Positions 24,640 through 33,860 of a DNA stretch of 64,000 nt are shown piece by piece. Under the pieces are notes generated by a model. That model saw nothing but the letters and a program-made list of their open reading frames with translations. It was not told the DNA's origin and made no database searches. Location: positions 15,153,656 through 15,217,655 of the forward strand of contig ML677365.1 of the NCBI GenBank assembly GCA_007922305.1. The letters run 5' to 3'. This stretch comes from Dermatemys mawii (Eukaryota > Chordata > Testudines > Dermatemydidae). Every line of letters begins with the position of its first letter. Position 1 is the first letter of the stretch. The position numbers and the translations under genes are program-made.

Positions 24640-25029
24640 CTAGTATAGGTACTGGAAAAGTGTGTTAACGTGTCTGGGCATGAAGCGGGAATCATCCAGG
24701 GACATCTCCATGAAGCTCTCCTGGGGGTATTCTGAAAGCCGAGTCAATAGCAAGTAGTCTAGAACTACTGCAGCACAAAACATGGCAACAAATGGTCCTG
24801 GGTTTTGGTCACATTCAAACAACATGTGGTCTTTACCTCTCTGTGTTAGCCTCAACAGAGTGATATCATTTATGGCCACCTGGTTGAAATAGGGGATTTT
24901 TTGTAAGGGAACAGACAAAGGAGCCCGTTCATCCTGGGCTGTTTGTGTTTGGCTAAAAGGGATCATCCCTGATAATAGCCATGCGGTGGGGTAGGGGTAG
25001 GGTTGTGCTGCACATTCACGTGAAAACAA
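24640..25029 (-). pseudogene. Unknown transposon-associated open frame, 129 codons, antisense
   Basis: An uninterrupted minus-strand frame from 25029 to 24640. It shows an IPYFNQV-NDITLLRLTQR segment, a DHMLFECDQNPGPF segment, and a C-terminal ESFMEMSLDDSRFMPRH segment. I recognise these words as belonging to a multi-copy reptile protein of unknown function that lies next to Harbinger-type Myb genes. In that recollection there is extra sequence before 'RLSEY', so this copy may carry an in-frame deletion. No catalytic motif is visible. It ends in a tail that runs into 24600, where the element's AT-rich 3' part begins. Function not known; it is most likely a remnant gene of the element rather than a host gene. 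Confidence 0.4.
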
Positions 25030-25560
25030 CAGCCCTTCCTTTTAAATGGCCAACCCAACCAGCATTGCTTGTTATGGGAAAGGAGGGCGCTGCAGTTTGA
25101 AACCATTCCCACATGTTAGGAAGGCAGAAGACGCCAACCTCGCATACCCTTTGGAATACCATGACAGCCTGGAAACCGAATTCTATTGCCCAACTGTGTG
25201 TGATGTCTCACCATAGCAGCAGCCACTCAATATAAAAGGCAAAATGTGACCTTGGACTTAAAGCACTTGTCTATCTGCTGTGAATTGCTTGATTCACTGT
25301 CTCTCTTTTGTTCTCAGAAATGTATCTTCTTAAATTCTATTCTCCCTTTTTATCCCCCCACAGGTGCAAATATTTCTATGCTCCCCCCCGTCATCTCCAT
25401 CCCAGAGGTTATTGCAGATTAGAAGGGAATGCTCATCTCCTTCTTCCAGCTCCTTATATAACTTTTGAAATGTTTGCACTAAGGGACAAGATATTCACAG
25501 AAACTGACAGTGACAGCGAATTTGGGGATGGCTCCACTTAATTCTACTGGAGATGCAAAA

Positions 25561-26246
25561 CTATGAACAAGGATTGCAAAGTAATGGGAATGTGTTGACT
25601 TTTTAAAGAATGAACACGTGAAACTACAGGATTACAAGGAAGGAACTCCTGGATTTACAGAGTAAATACTGCATACCTACAAACTGTGTCACATTCACAT
25701 AGCATAAGTAGTGAGGATAATTTAGCCTGCAATTAATATCATCATATTGTCTTCTGAACTGCTTAGGGTTCCATTGCAGCAAAGGATTACATTGGACATA
25801 CGGCTGAAATTAGTGGTCCCAAGAACTTCATAAAGAAGGAAATCAAAATCTGTTAGTTGCAACAGTAATTTATTGTATTAGACTCTCTTTAGAACGGGGT
25901 CAAATCTGCTAAGATCACAAGTGTTCACCAAAAGAACCTTACTTCAAACTTGGTACAGTTTGCACTATGGCCAGAAAAGCCCCAACGAGTTGTTGTAGAT
26001 TAGGACTGAGGAATTTTAGCAGGTCTATTGAACATAGTGAAACTTTCAGATCCTGTCTTTACTTTTCCAGGTTCAGTTTGTGTTATGCCTCTTATTTTCA
26101 AGGGGAATTTCACTAATTCAACAAAACACATAAATAAATGTTCATTTACTTATTATTCTTGCAAAGGAAATGCAAACTCTATAAATGTATATGAATTCTG
26201 TTAATCATAGCTTCAAGAATTATACTGTGAAGCTACTACCTCACTA
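25561..26246. other. Intron, nothing recognised
   Basis: No repeat ends, exon or RNA gene seen. Confidence 0.4.
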
Positions 26247-27258
26247 CAGTAACTCCTCGCTTAATGTTGTAGTTGTGTTCCTCAAAAATGAGATTTTAAG
26301 CAAAATGATGTTAAGCTAATCCAATTTCCCCATAAGAATTAATGTAAAGGGTGGGGAGGGTTAGGTTTCAGGGAAATTTTTTTCACAAGACAAAAAACAA
26401 TATATATCTATATCTACAGATAGATACATATATACACACACACACAGCATACGTTTTAAACAAACAATTTAATAGTGTACACTGCAATGATAATTGTGAA
26501 GCTTGGTTGAGGTGGTGAAATCAGAGGATAGGAAATTTCCCAGGGAATGCCTTACTGCTAAATGATGAACTAGCAATTGGATGAGCCCTCAAGGATTAAC
26601 TCATTCATGTAGCCTCACACTCTACAGGGCAGCATGAATAGAGGGAGGGGAGACAGCATAGCAGACAGAGACACCCATCCTGTGTGCGGGGGAGAGAGAG
26701 AGATGTACATTGCCCCTTTAAGTAAGCTGACCCCACTCTTAAGTACATTGTCTTTTTAAGTCGATCAGCTTGCTGCCCCAAGCTCTCTCTGTCTCTCTCC
26801 CTCTGTGTCCCCACCCTGCTCTATATGGAGAAGGGGTAAGCAGGGTGCAGGAGTGGTGGGAGAACACCCTAACATTAATCCCCAGCTTCCTTCCCCCCCA
26901 TAGAGCAAGCAGGAGGCTCCCAGGAGCAGCTCCAAGGCACAGGGCAGGAGTAGCACATGGCAATAGAGAGAGAGACAGCCGACTGGCCGGCAATTGATAG
27001 CCCGCCGGGCAACTGCTGCATAGCGAATTTAGGGGAGCGGGGAGCTGGGAGCGGGGCTGTCAATCCAACCTGGTTCCAAGCCTCCATCAGCTAGCTGCAA
27101 CGGGCTGCTCTTTCTGCAAGCAGTGGACAAAGCACACAACTGCCAAACGACATTATAAGGGAGTACTGCACAATTTTACACGAGCATGTTCCCAAATTGA
27201 TCAGCAATGTAACAATGAAACATCAATAACTGGGATGACTTTAAGTGACGAGTTACTC
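26247..27258 (-). mobile_element. 1-kb TA-flanked DNA transposon derivative (copy 2 of 3)
   Basis: The left end cagtaactcctcgcttaatg and right end ctttaagtgacgagttactc are inverted, with TA outside (26245-26246, 27259-27260). It is collinear with copy 1 (12549-13580) on the opposite strand: the segment 'gctctttctgcaagcagtgg' here is the reverse of the copy-1 segment near 12680-12700. It holds a mixed TA/CA microsatellite at about 26400-26446 at the place where copy 1 has (GT)n. Confidence 0.85.
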
Positions 27259-27269
27259 TATCTAGTCAC

Positions 27270-27780
27270 TAGGGCTGTCAATTAACTGCAGGTAACTCAC
27301 GCGATTAACTCGAAAAATATTTTTTTTAAAAAAAAATTAATTGTGATCAATTGCACTGTTAAAAAATAGAATGCCAATTGAAATTTATCAAATATTTGGA
27401 GGTTTTCTACACTTTCAAATATATCTATTTCAATTACAATATAGAACATATAATTGAGCACTGTACACTTTGTATTATTTTTATTAGAGAAATTTGCACT
27501 ATAAAAATGATAAACAAAAGAATTAGTATTTTTCAATTCACCTCATATCAGTACTGTACTGAAATCTCTTAATTATGAAAATGCAACTTACAAATGTGGG
27601 GGGCGGGGTTTGTTACAGAACTGCACTCAAAAACAAAACAGTGTAAAACTTTAGTGCCTACAAGTCCACTCAATCCTATTTCCTGTTCTGCCAATTGCTC
27701 AGAGAAACAAGTCTGTTTACATTTATGGGAGATAATGCTGCTCACTACTTAATTACAATGTCGCTTGAAAGTGAGAAAAG
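27270..27780 (-). mobile_element. Half of a hAT element, same family as 54118-55790
   Basis: The terminus tagggctgtcaattaactgc starts here and the body runs parallel to 54118-54590 (shared 'gttttctacactttcaaata', 'gcctacaagtccactcaatcc', 'gtctgtttacattta'). It stops near 27780, where DIRS sequence begins, so only the 3' end of the hAT gene region (antisense) is left. The putative target duplication on this side, CTAGTCAC (27262-27269), was not found again downstream. Confidence 0.75.
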
Positions 27781-27784
27781 ACAG

Positions 27785-28735
27785 TTACCTCTCATAACTG
27801 GTATTCTTCGAGATGTGTTGCTCATGTCTATTCCACAGTAGGTGTGAGTGCTCGCCACGTGCACCAGTGTCAGAAAGTTTTTCCCTTAGCTGTATCCATG
27901 GGGGAGCGCCCCCCGACAATCCCTGGAGTGGTGCTGCCCTCTCACGCTATAAGGGGCACCATACGCTCCCCTACACTCAGTTCCTTCTTGTCAGACCGCT
28001 CTGACAGAGAGGAAAGGGGGCAGGATGTAGAATAGACATGAGCAACACATCTCGAAAAACACCAGTTACTTCTTTGTGTGATTGCTCATGTGTATTCCAC
28101 AGTAGGTGAGTCCAAGATACATCAGTTGGAGGTGGGTAGGAGTTCACAAGTTCCCAGGATGGCGGACCACCATGCCGAACCCGGCGTCATCCCTGGTTTG
28201 GGAGACAATTGCATAGTGTGAGATGAACATGTGAACCAAAGATCAGGTAGCAGCCCTACAAATGTCCTGGATAGGGACGTGCGCCAAGAAGGCTGCCGAT
28301 GAGACCTGTGCCCGAGTCAAGTGCACCTTCCCAACTGGCGGAGGTGGGGGGCCACCTTCAAGTCATAACAGGTACTGATGCATGAAGTGATCCAGCTGGA
28401 GAGTTGCTGTGTGGAGATTGGCCAGCCTTTCATGCACTCAGCCAAGACTACGAACAGCTATGAGGCTTCCTGAATGGTTTGGTCCACTCGAGGTAGAAAG
28501 CCGGAGCCCTGCGCATGTCGAGGGTATGGAGGCAGCGCTCCTCAGTGGACGTGTGTGGCTTCGGGCAGAGGACTGGCAGGAAGATGTCCTGGCCCAAATA
28601 GAAGGCGGAGAGCACCTTCAGAAGGAATGCAGGGTGTGGCTGGAGCTGGACCTTGTCCTTATGAAGAACCGCTGGAGCCATTGGTTCCTATAAAGTGATT
28701 TGGGTGGTGAGTTCCCGCCACCCTGAGGAACCTTA
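27785..28735 (-). mobile_element. DIRS-type retroelement: tyrosine recombinase end and terminal repeat
   Basis: The minus strand from about 28735 down to 28448 encodes the front part of a DIRS tyrosine recombinase (segments KDKVQLQPHPAFL and IFLPVLCPKPHT, then FYLEWTKPFRK), with the reading frame lost below that. The part at 27785-28130 is the terminal repeat, containing inverted copies of 'ttcgagatgtgttgctcatg' (27804-27823 and 28037-28056). DIRS elements integrate by a tyrosine recombinase rather than an integrase and have inverted or split terminal repeats, which fits. The catalytic R...HxxR...Y set cannot be read here because the frame is broken. Confidence 0.75.
28448..28681 (-). pseudogene. 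Tyrosine recombinase fragment (DIRS)
   Basis: A 78-codon open piece of the recombinase core N-terminal half. The conserved-looking segments are VLHKDKVQLQPHPAF, SAFYLGQDIFLPVLCPKPH and RRAPAFYLEWTKPF. It ends at a stop, and the catalytic half is not readable. This is a DNA strand-exchange enzyme fragment of a mobile element, not a host gene. Confidence 0.65.
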
Positions 28736-28739
28736 CCCT

Positions 28740-29555
28740 GGGGGTCAAGTTGTTCACCTACTTCAACCAGATCACCTTATCTGCCCATTGTCTCCAACTT
28801 TTAGGAGGAGGTGGCCTTCTCCTACACTCCGCTATGGTTTCTTGAAATTACTTCCAATCCCTTCCTAGTATAACAAGGCAGGAGCTAATTCGATAAGATG
28901 ATTTGCTATACAGCCCCCATTATTAGTTGTATATTTCATGTCAGGAAAGGTTTCATGTCTCCACATATATACTGGAGACTGACCATTTCCTGAGCCTCAC
29001 CTTCCTGTCCAAGTAATTGTTCCTGTACCAGGATTTGCACATAGCCATAGTCTACTAGGCCATTGAGTCATATGGACACCACTAGCTTGGCCTTCCCCTT
29101 CTTCTGAGCTCGGGCCTCGACTGTCCATACTTGCCAATAATTACATTCCATGTAGGCACAGTCTTAGTGGAAGAGTCCCAGATGCCCACATGAAAAGCAT
29201 ACTGCTGTAGCTGCAGACACACTGAGTTCTGGGTTAAGGGATTCTAATTCTCTCTGGAAAAGTCCTTTACGAACTGCCAGCTGGTCTTCCTGAAAGGTCT
29301 GATGGGCCTTTGGTTTTGTGGAGGAAAGTTGCTCTCTAGATGAATGTAGTTTCCTGGGAACTCCAGATCACGCCCTAGCTCCTTTTTTTGTATTCCTCGC
29401 CTCACTCACCTCTGTTTCTAAGGGCCCACGGTGAGGACTGTCTCATCAACTGGTCCCAACTTGTCAGGTCCTCTGGGTCCCCATATACTGCTCCCCAGTG
29501 CTGCCAGTGACTATGGCAATGTCAATTTGACATTCTGTACTCAAAAGCAACATCT
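28740..29555 (-). mobile_element. Gypsy-like LTR retrotransposon fragment: gag end and protease
   Basis: The minus strand around 29205-29150 reads a zinc-knuckle-like CFSCGHLG segment followed by an H and a D-C pair, interrupted by a stop. Downstream, at 29056-29045, comes a VDYG segment in the place of the aspartic protease D-S/T-G motif, and then a protease-like tail to about 28800. The gag-knuckle then protease order is that of Ty3/Gypsy elements. Several stops and frameshifts show it is dead. No LTR is visible on either side; DIRS sequence abuts one end and CR1 the other. Confidence 0.5.
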
Positions 29556-29559
29556 GCAC

Positions 29560-31093
29560 ACCCCCAAATGGCACCCCCAGTGGTGAAAGAACAAATTAAG
29601 GACTATTTAGAAAAGCTGGACATGCACAAGTCCATGGTGCTGAGGGAGTTGGCTGATGTGATTGAAGAGCCATGAAACTCCTGGTGATTGGGCGAGGTCC
29701 CGGACAATTGGAAAAGGGCAAATATAGTGCCCATTTTTTAAAAAAAGACAAAAAAGAGACTCTGGGGAACTACAGATCAGTGCACCTCCCTTCAGTCCCC
29801 AGAAAAATCATGCAGCAGGTCCTCAAGGAATTCATTTTGAAGCATTTGGAGGAGAGGAAGGTGATCATGAACAGTCAGCATGGATTCACCAAGGGTATGT
29901 CCTGCCTGACTACCCTCGTTGCCTTCTATGTTGAGATAACTGGCTCAGTAGATATGGGGAAAGCAGTAGACATCATATATCTGGACTTTAGCAAAGCTTC
30001 TAATATGGTCTCCCACAGTATTCTTGCCAGCAAGTTAAAGTAGTATGGATTGGATGAATGGACAATAAAGTGGATAGAAATCTGGCTAGATCAACGGCTT
30101 GATGTCTAGCTGGCAGCCGGAATCAAGCGGAGTGCCCCAGCGGTCAGTCATGGGTGTAGTTTTGTTCAACATCTTCATTAATTATCTAGATTATGGGAAG
30201 CATTGCACCCTCAGAAAGTTCATGGATGACATTAAGCTCAGGGGAGAGGTAGATACACTGGAGGGTAGGGATAGGGTCCAGAGTGACCTAGACAACTTGG
30301 GCCAAAAGAATTCGATGAGGTTTAACAAGGACTAGTGCAGAATCCTACACTTAGGATGGAAGAATCCCATGCACTCCTATAGGCTGGTGGCCAACTGACT
30401 AAGCAGCAGTTCTGCAGAAAAGGACCTGGCAATTACAGTGGACGACAAGCTAGATATGAGTCAATAATGTGCCCTTCTTTCCAAGAAGGCTAAAGGCATA
30501 TTGGGTTGCATTAGTAGGAGCATTATCAGCAGATCAAGGGAAATGATTATTCCCCTCTATTTGGCACTGGTGAGGCCACATCTGGAGTATTCGGTCCAGT
30601 TTTGGGTCCCCCACCACAGAAAAGATATGGACAAATTGGAGAGAGTCCAGCAGAGGGCAATGAAAATGATTAGGGAGCTGCAGCACATGACATATGAGGA
30701 GAAACTGAGGGAACTAGGCTTATTCAGTCTCCAGAAGAGTGAGGGGGAGTTGATAGCAGCTTTCAACTACCTGAAGAGAGGTTCCAAAGAGGATAGAGCT
30801 AGGCTGCTCTCAGTGGTGGTAGATGACAGAACAAGGAGCAATGGTCTCAAGTTGCAGTGGAGGAGGTTTAGGTTGGATATTAGGAAAAGCTATTTCACTA
30901 GAAGGGTGGTGAAACACTGGAAGGGTTACCTAGGGAGGTAGTGGAATCTCCAGCCTTGGAGGTTTTTAAGGCCCAGCTTGACAAAGCCCTGACTGGGATG
31001 ATTTAGTTGGGGTTGGTCCTGCTTTGAGCAGGAGGTTGGACTAGATGACCTTCTGAGATCTTTTCCAACCCTAATCTTCTATGATTCTATATT
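29560..31093 (+). mobile_element. CR1 LINE, 5'-truncated
   Basis: The 3' part of a CR1-type non-LTR retrotransposon, from inside ORF2 to the natural 3' end. The last 80 bp (tggtcctgctttgagcagg ... tctatgattctat) end in two ATTCTAT-type units, the CR1 signature in place of a poly-A tail. CR1 elements are usually 5'-truncated like this. The left edge joins Gypsy-like sequence near 29555. Confidence 0.9.
29640..30960 (+). pseudogene. CR1 ORF2 reverse transcriptase, broken
   Basis: Three collinear pieces in two frames cover most of the RT and the thumb/C-terminal region. The first (29672-30043) holds the NYRSV finger motif, SQHGFTKG, and the palm A motif YLDFSKAS. The second (30099-30335) has SGVPQRSVMG and the palm C motif, read here as FMDD rather than the usual FADD. 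The third (30501-30941) has LALVRPHLEY and a C-terminal RRFRLDIRKSYFTRRV stretch. RT copies the element RNA at a nicked target. At least one frameshift near 30045-30100 and stops between the second and third pieces prevent expression of a full enzyme. The upstream endonuclease domain is missing because of the 5' truncation. Confidence 0.9.
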
Positions 31094-31905
31094 TACCCTG
31101 GTGTTACAATTATGATATGTTTTGTGCAAAGTATGTCTTGTAAAGTATTCTAAAAGTCTTGATCTGTTGAACATTAATATTCTGTTGGATTGTATGTGCA
31201 GTCATTGTATCTGAAGTTATGAATATTGACTATGTACCAGTATTTCAGATGTGTTTGCTCCAGGAGTGATGCCCACAAGACAGCTTATAGCCAGTCTAGC
31301 CAGCACGTTGTGAATGGATTATTCAAGTTGATGGTCCATTAGGTAATACAGTGGGCCTTAGAAGAAGCTTATCCCACCTGGTGGGCCTTCCTGTGGACAC
31401 TTCAGCCAGTATATGGATAATAGCTGCTATGACTCATTGAAGCATGAAAGGGTGTGTGACTAGATCATGTCATATTGGACTCCATCTTGTGCCCATCCTT
31501 TTCCACAAAGGACTTTGCTGGGGACTTTGCTTGGATCAATGAAGTTCCCTCCTCATGAAGAAAACTATAAAAGGGGGAAGTGACATCATTGCTTGTCATC
31601 TCTTCCCCTACAACTCAACACCCGAAGATACCTCAGGAACAAAGACTGGACTGGGGAGGTTGTAACAGGTGGGAAAGAAGGAATCCCAGACTGTGTATGG
31701 AAGATTGGTGAACTGTTTGTACCGTCAAGATGAGACACTGCTTGATTCAAATACTGTCTAGTTAACAGAACTCAGATTGTGATTTTGTATTATTTCTTAG
31801 GTAATGTACTTTGATCTGTCCACTTATTACTTATAATCACTTAAAATCTTTCTGTAGTTAAAAAATCTGTTTTATATTTTACCTAAAAACAGTGTGGTTT
31901 GAGTA
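31094..31905 (+). mobile_element. LTR-like interspersed repeat
   Basis: A non-coding block with the parts of an LTR in order: a TATA-type signal (actataaaaggggg, about 31564-31577), then about 270 bp downstream a degenerate polyadenylation region (gtagttaaaaaatctgttttat, 31853-31874) and a final 'acctaaaaacagtgtgg'. I recognise this combination from turtle LTRs with 'agttaataaatctgttttat'. No internal retroviral or Gypsy gene is attached on its right side. Confidence 0.5.
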
Positions 31906-32005
31906 AAGTCAATGAAAAATTGTAGCTCAGTTAACAAAAAGTTTATATATATTCTTTCCACATTGAGAAGGTGTGGTCTGGTTAATAAAATTACATTGGT
32001 CAGAC

Positions 32006-32340
32006 CAGCGGTTCTCAAACTGGGGGTTGCGACCCTCTGGGGCGTTGCGGGCCAGTTCCAGGGGAGGTCACAAGCTCCTGGTGTCACTGAAGTGCTGCCG
32101 AACAGAACGCTTCCGCTTTCGGCGGCATTTCGGTGGACAGGCCGTGTGCATGACGGTCCGCCGAAAAACCACCGAAGTGAATGTTTCCAGTTTCGGTGGC
32201 TTTTCAGCGGACACTCCGAAGCACACGGCATGTTTCCGTCGAAATGCTGCAGATAGCAGAAGCGTTCTATTCGGCAGCATTTCAGCAGACATAGATGGGT
32301 TGTGACAGGAAGCGTGGCAGAGAAAAAGGGCCACCAGGCT
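32006..32340 (+). mobile_element. hAT MITE fragment, Charlie-like left end
   Basis: The terminus cagcggttctcaaactgggg is the classic hAT-Charlie type start. Internal short units around 'gaacgcttccgctttcggcgg' repeat with variation. No matching right terminus was found, so the element is truncated. Confidence 0.6.
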
Positions 32341-32580
32341 GAAAAGTCGGGGGGAACTGACTGAAGCGCCTCTATTGTAGATTGATGAATGGGTGGCAAA
32401 AGCATTCATGTAACTCAGATGCATGTGTCCCTGCTTCTGAATGTTTGTGTGAGTGCAAAACCTGGAAGGGTCTGCAGCGTGTCACACCACCAGAACGTGA
32501 GAGGGTGCAAGAGGCTGGTGAGACAGAGGGCTCAGTGGTACCTCAGTTTCAGGTTGCACCCAAGGAATACCCATCACAAC

Positions 32581-33448
32581 TGGGGTGACCAGATCCCAGG
32601 ACTAAAATATCGGGACACACTGGTGTCCTGCCCACAGTCCACCCCCACTCCTCCCAGACTCCACCCCCCCCTGCCCCAGGTCCCCCCCCCCCACTTTTGG
32701 GACAGACACAGCCCCACCGCAGGTTAGGGACACCGGGCCCTCCCCCACAGCCCTACCGCGGGTCAGGGGCACTGGCCACCTCTCCCCCCCCCCGGCTCTG
32801 GGCACAGCCCTGCCGCGGCTCCGGGGCCGGGCACAGCCCTGCCGCGGCTCCGGGGCCGGGCACAGCCCTGCCGCGGCTCCGGGACTCTCCCACCCCCACT
32901 CCAGGGCCACGCACAGCCCCTGCCGCAGCTGAGGGGTGTAGCCCCTCCGGGTGCAGCCCCCCCGCACCTATCCCCCCACTCCGGGTGCACCCCCACCACG
33001 GGCTAGGGACCCAAGGCCCTGGCTCCTACCCATACCCTGGTTCCTGCCTGCAGCCCTCACTGCTTACCTGGCAGTTCCGGCCTGGCTCCTAGGATCAGCA
33101 GCCGGCAGCCGTGGCGGGTGAGGGGGTCTGCACTCCACATGCTGCGCCTGCCAGAAGCACTAGCTCCAGCTGCCACTGGCTGAAAACTGGGGGGGGGGGT
33201 CCGTGCCGGCAGTTCCCATTGGCCACACTGGAGCCAGTGCTTGTGGTAGGTGCAGGAGGGACGCAGAGACCTTCCTGCCATTTCTGTGCCTAGCGGCTGC
33301 AGGATCCTAGTGTCCACCCTCTCCTGGGAGCAACCCTGAGCCAAATTATCAGGATAAATGGCGTCCCGACCGTGCCTCGGTCGGGACGCGGGACAAACAG
33401 CTAAATATCGGGAGAATCCCGATTTTATTGGGACGTCTGGTCACCCTA
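32581..33448. mobile_element. GC-rich hAT element (large form)
   Basis: The ends tggggtgaccagatccca and gtctggtcacccta are inverted repeats. Flanking 8-mers ATCACAAC (32573-32580) and ATCACAGT (33449-33456) agree at 6 of 8, so they are a diverged hAT target duplication. The GC-rich middle contains a 29-bp minisatellite and long chance open frames. A 122-bp deletion form of the same family lies at 53109-53230. It has no transposase. Confidence 0.8.
32808..32885. repeat. Minisatellite, 29-bp unit, ~2.7 copies
   Basis: 'tgccgcggctccggggccgg' followed by 'gcacagccc' repeats almost perfectly, giving a very CpG-rich patch inside the hAT element. Confidence 0.9.
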
Positions 33449-33591
33449 ATCACAGTACATGGTATCCCTAACTTGAAAGCATGACATGGTAGAACAGATT
33501 ACATGTTGTGTGGCTACTTTTTCCCCTTTCATACCTCAACAAAGGTTTCTACTCCTTTATGATCTATTGTAAAAGGAGAAGATTAATATAT

Positions 33592-33860
33592 GGCCTGGTC
33601 TACTCTTGAAAGTTTTGCTGGTATAGCTATTTTGGTTAAAAATGTGACAAAATTCTCTCTCCTAATTGACATAGGTACGCAAGCAATAGCCTTAATACAT
33701 GCAGCTATACCAGCAAAAAAGTCATATCACCAATATAGTTTATTTCGTCCATGGAACTGGTATAAACTATACTGGCAAATGAACTCTTTTGCCAGTGTAA
33801 GCTGCATCTCTATTAGGATAGATGCTGATGTAGCAACCCATTTCTAGTGCAGACAAGGTA
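33592..33860. mobile_element. MITE with Harbinger-like termini
   Basis: The left end ggcctggtctactcttgaa and right end ctagtgcagacaaggta are imperfect inverted repeats of the GGCCTTGTCTACACT type. Internally 'gctggtatagctatttt' is mirrored by 'gcagctataccagcaaaa', and 'aaactatactggcaaatg' by 'ccaatatagttt'-like sequence, so it can fold. Target duplication unclear. Confidence 0.55.

Larger units (their letters stand above)
23236..25560 (+). mobile_element. Degraded PIF/Harbinger transposon carrying a Myb/SANT-like gene
   Basis: The left edge (ccctggtctacactacaagatt, about 23238) is the terminus type shared with the small Harbinger MITEs of this window. Inside are a broken Myb/SANT-like gene (23737-24106, plus strand), a second open frame on the minus strand (24640-25029), and a plus-strand scrap (25365-25425, 'catcccagaggttattgcagat') typical of the same family. 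A block at about 24125-24480, with an AATAAA-type signal near 24413, seems to be a separate insertion. No DDE transposase was found, so the copy is internally deleted. The right boundary is uncertain. Confidence 0.6.

Noticed and set aside
31872..32424. Open frames of 110-177 codons on both strands
   Set aside because: They span the junction of an LTR-like repeat and a hAT fragment and have no consistent protein features.
32389..33092. Long proline- and glycine-rich open frames on both strands
   Set aside because: They lie in the GC-rich array of a hAT element and are open in several frames at once, as expected from composition.
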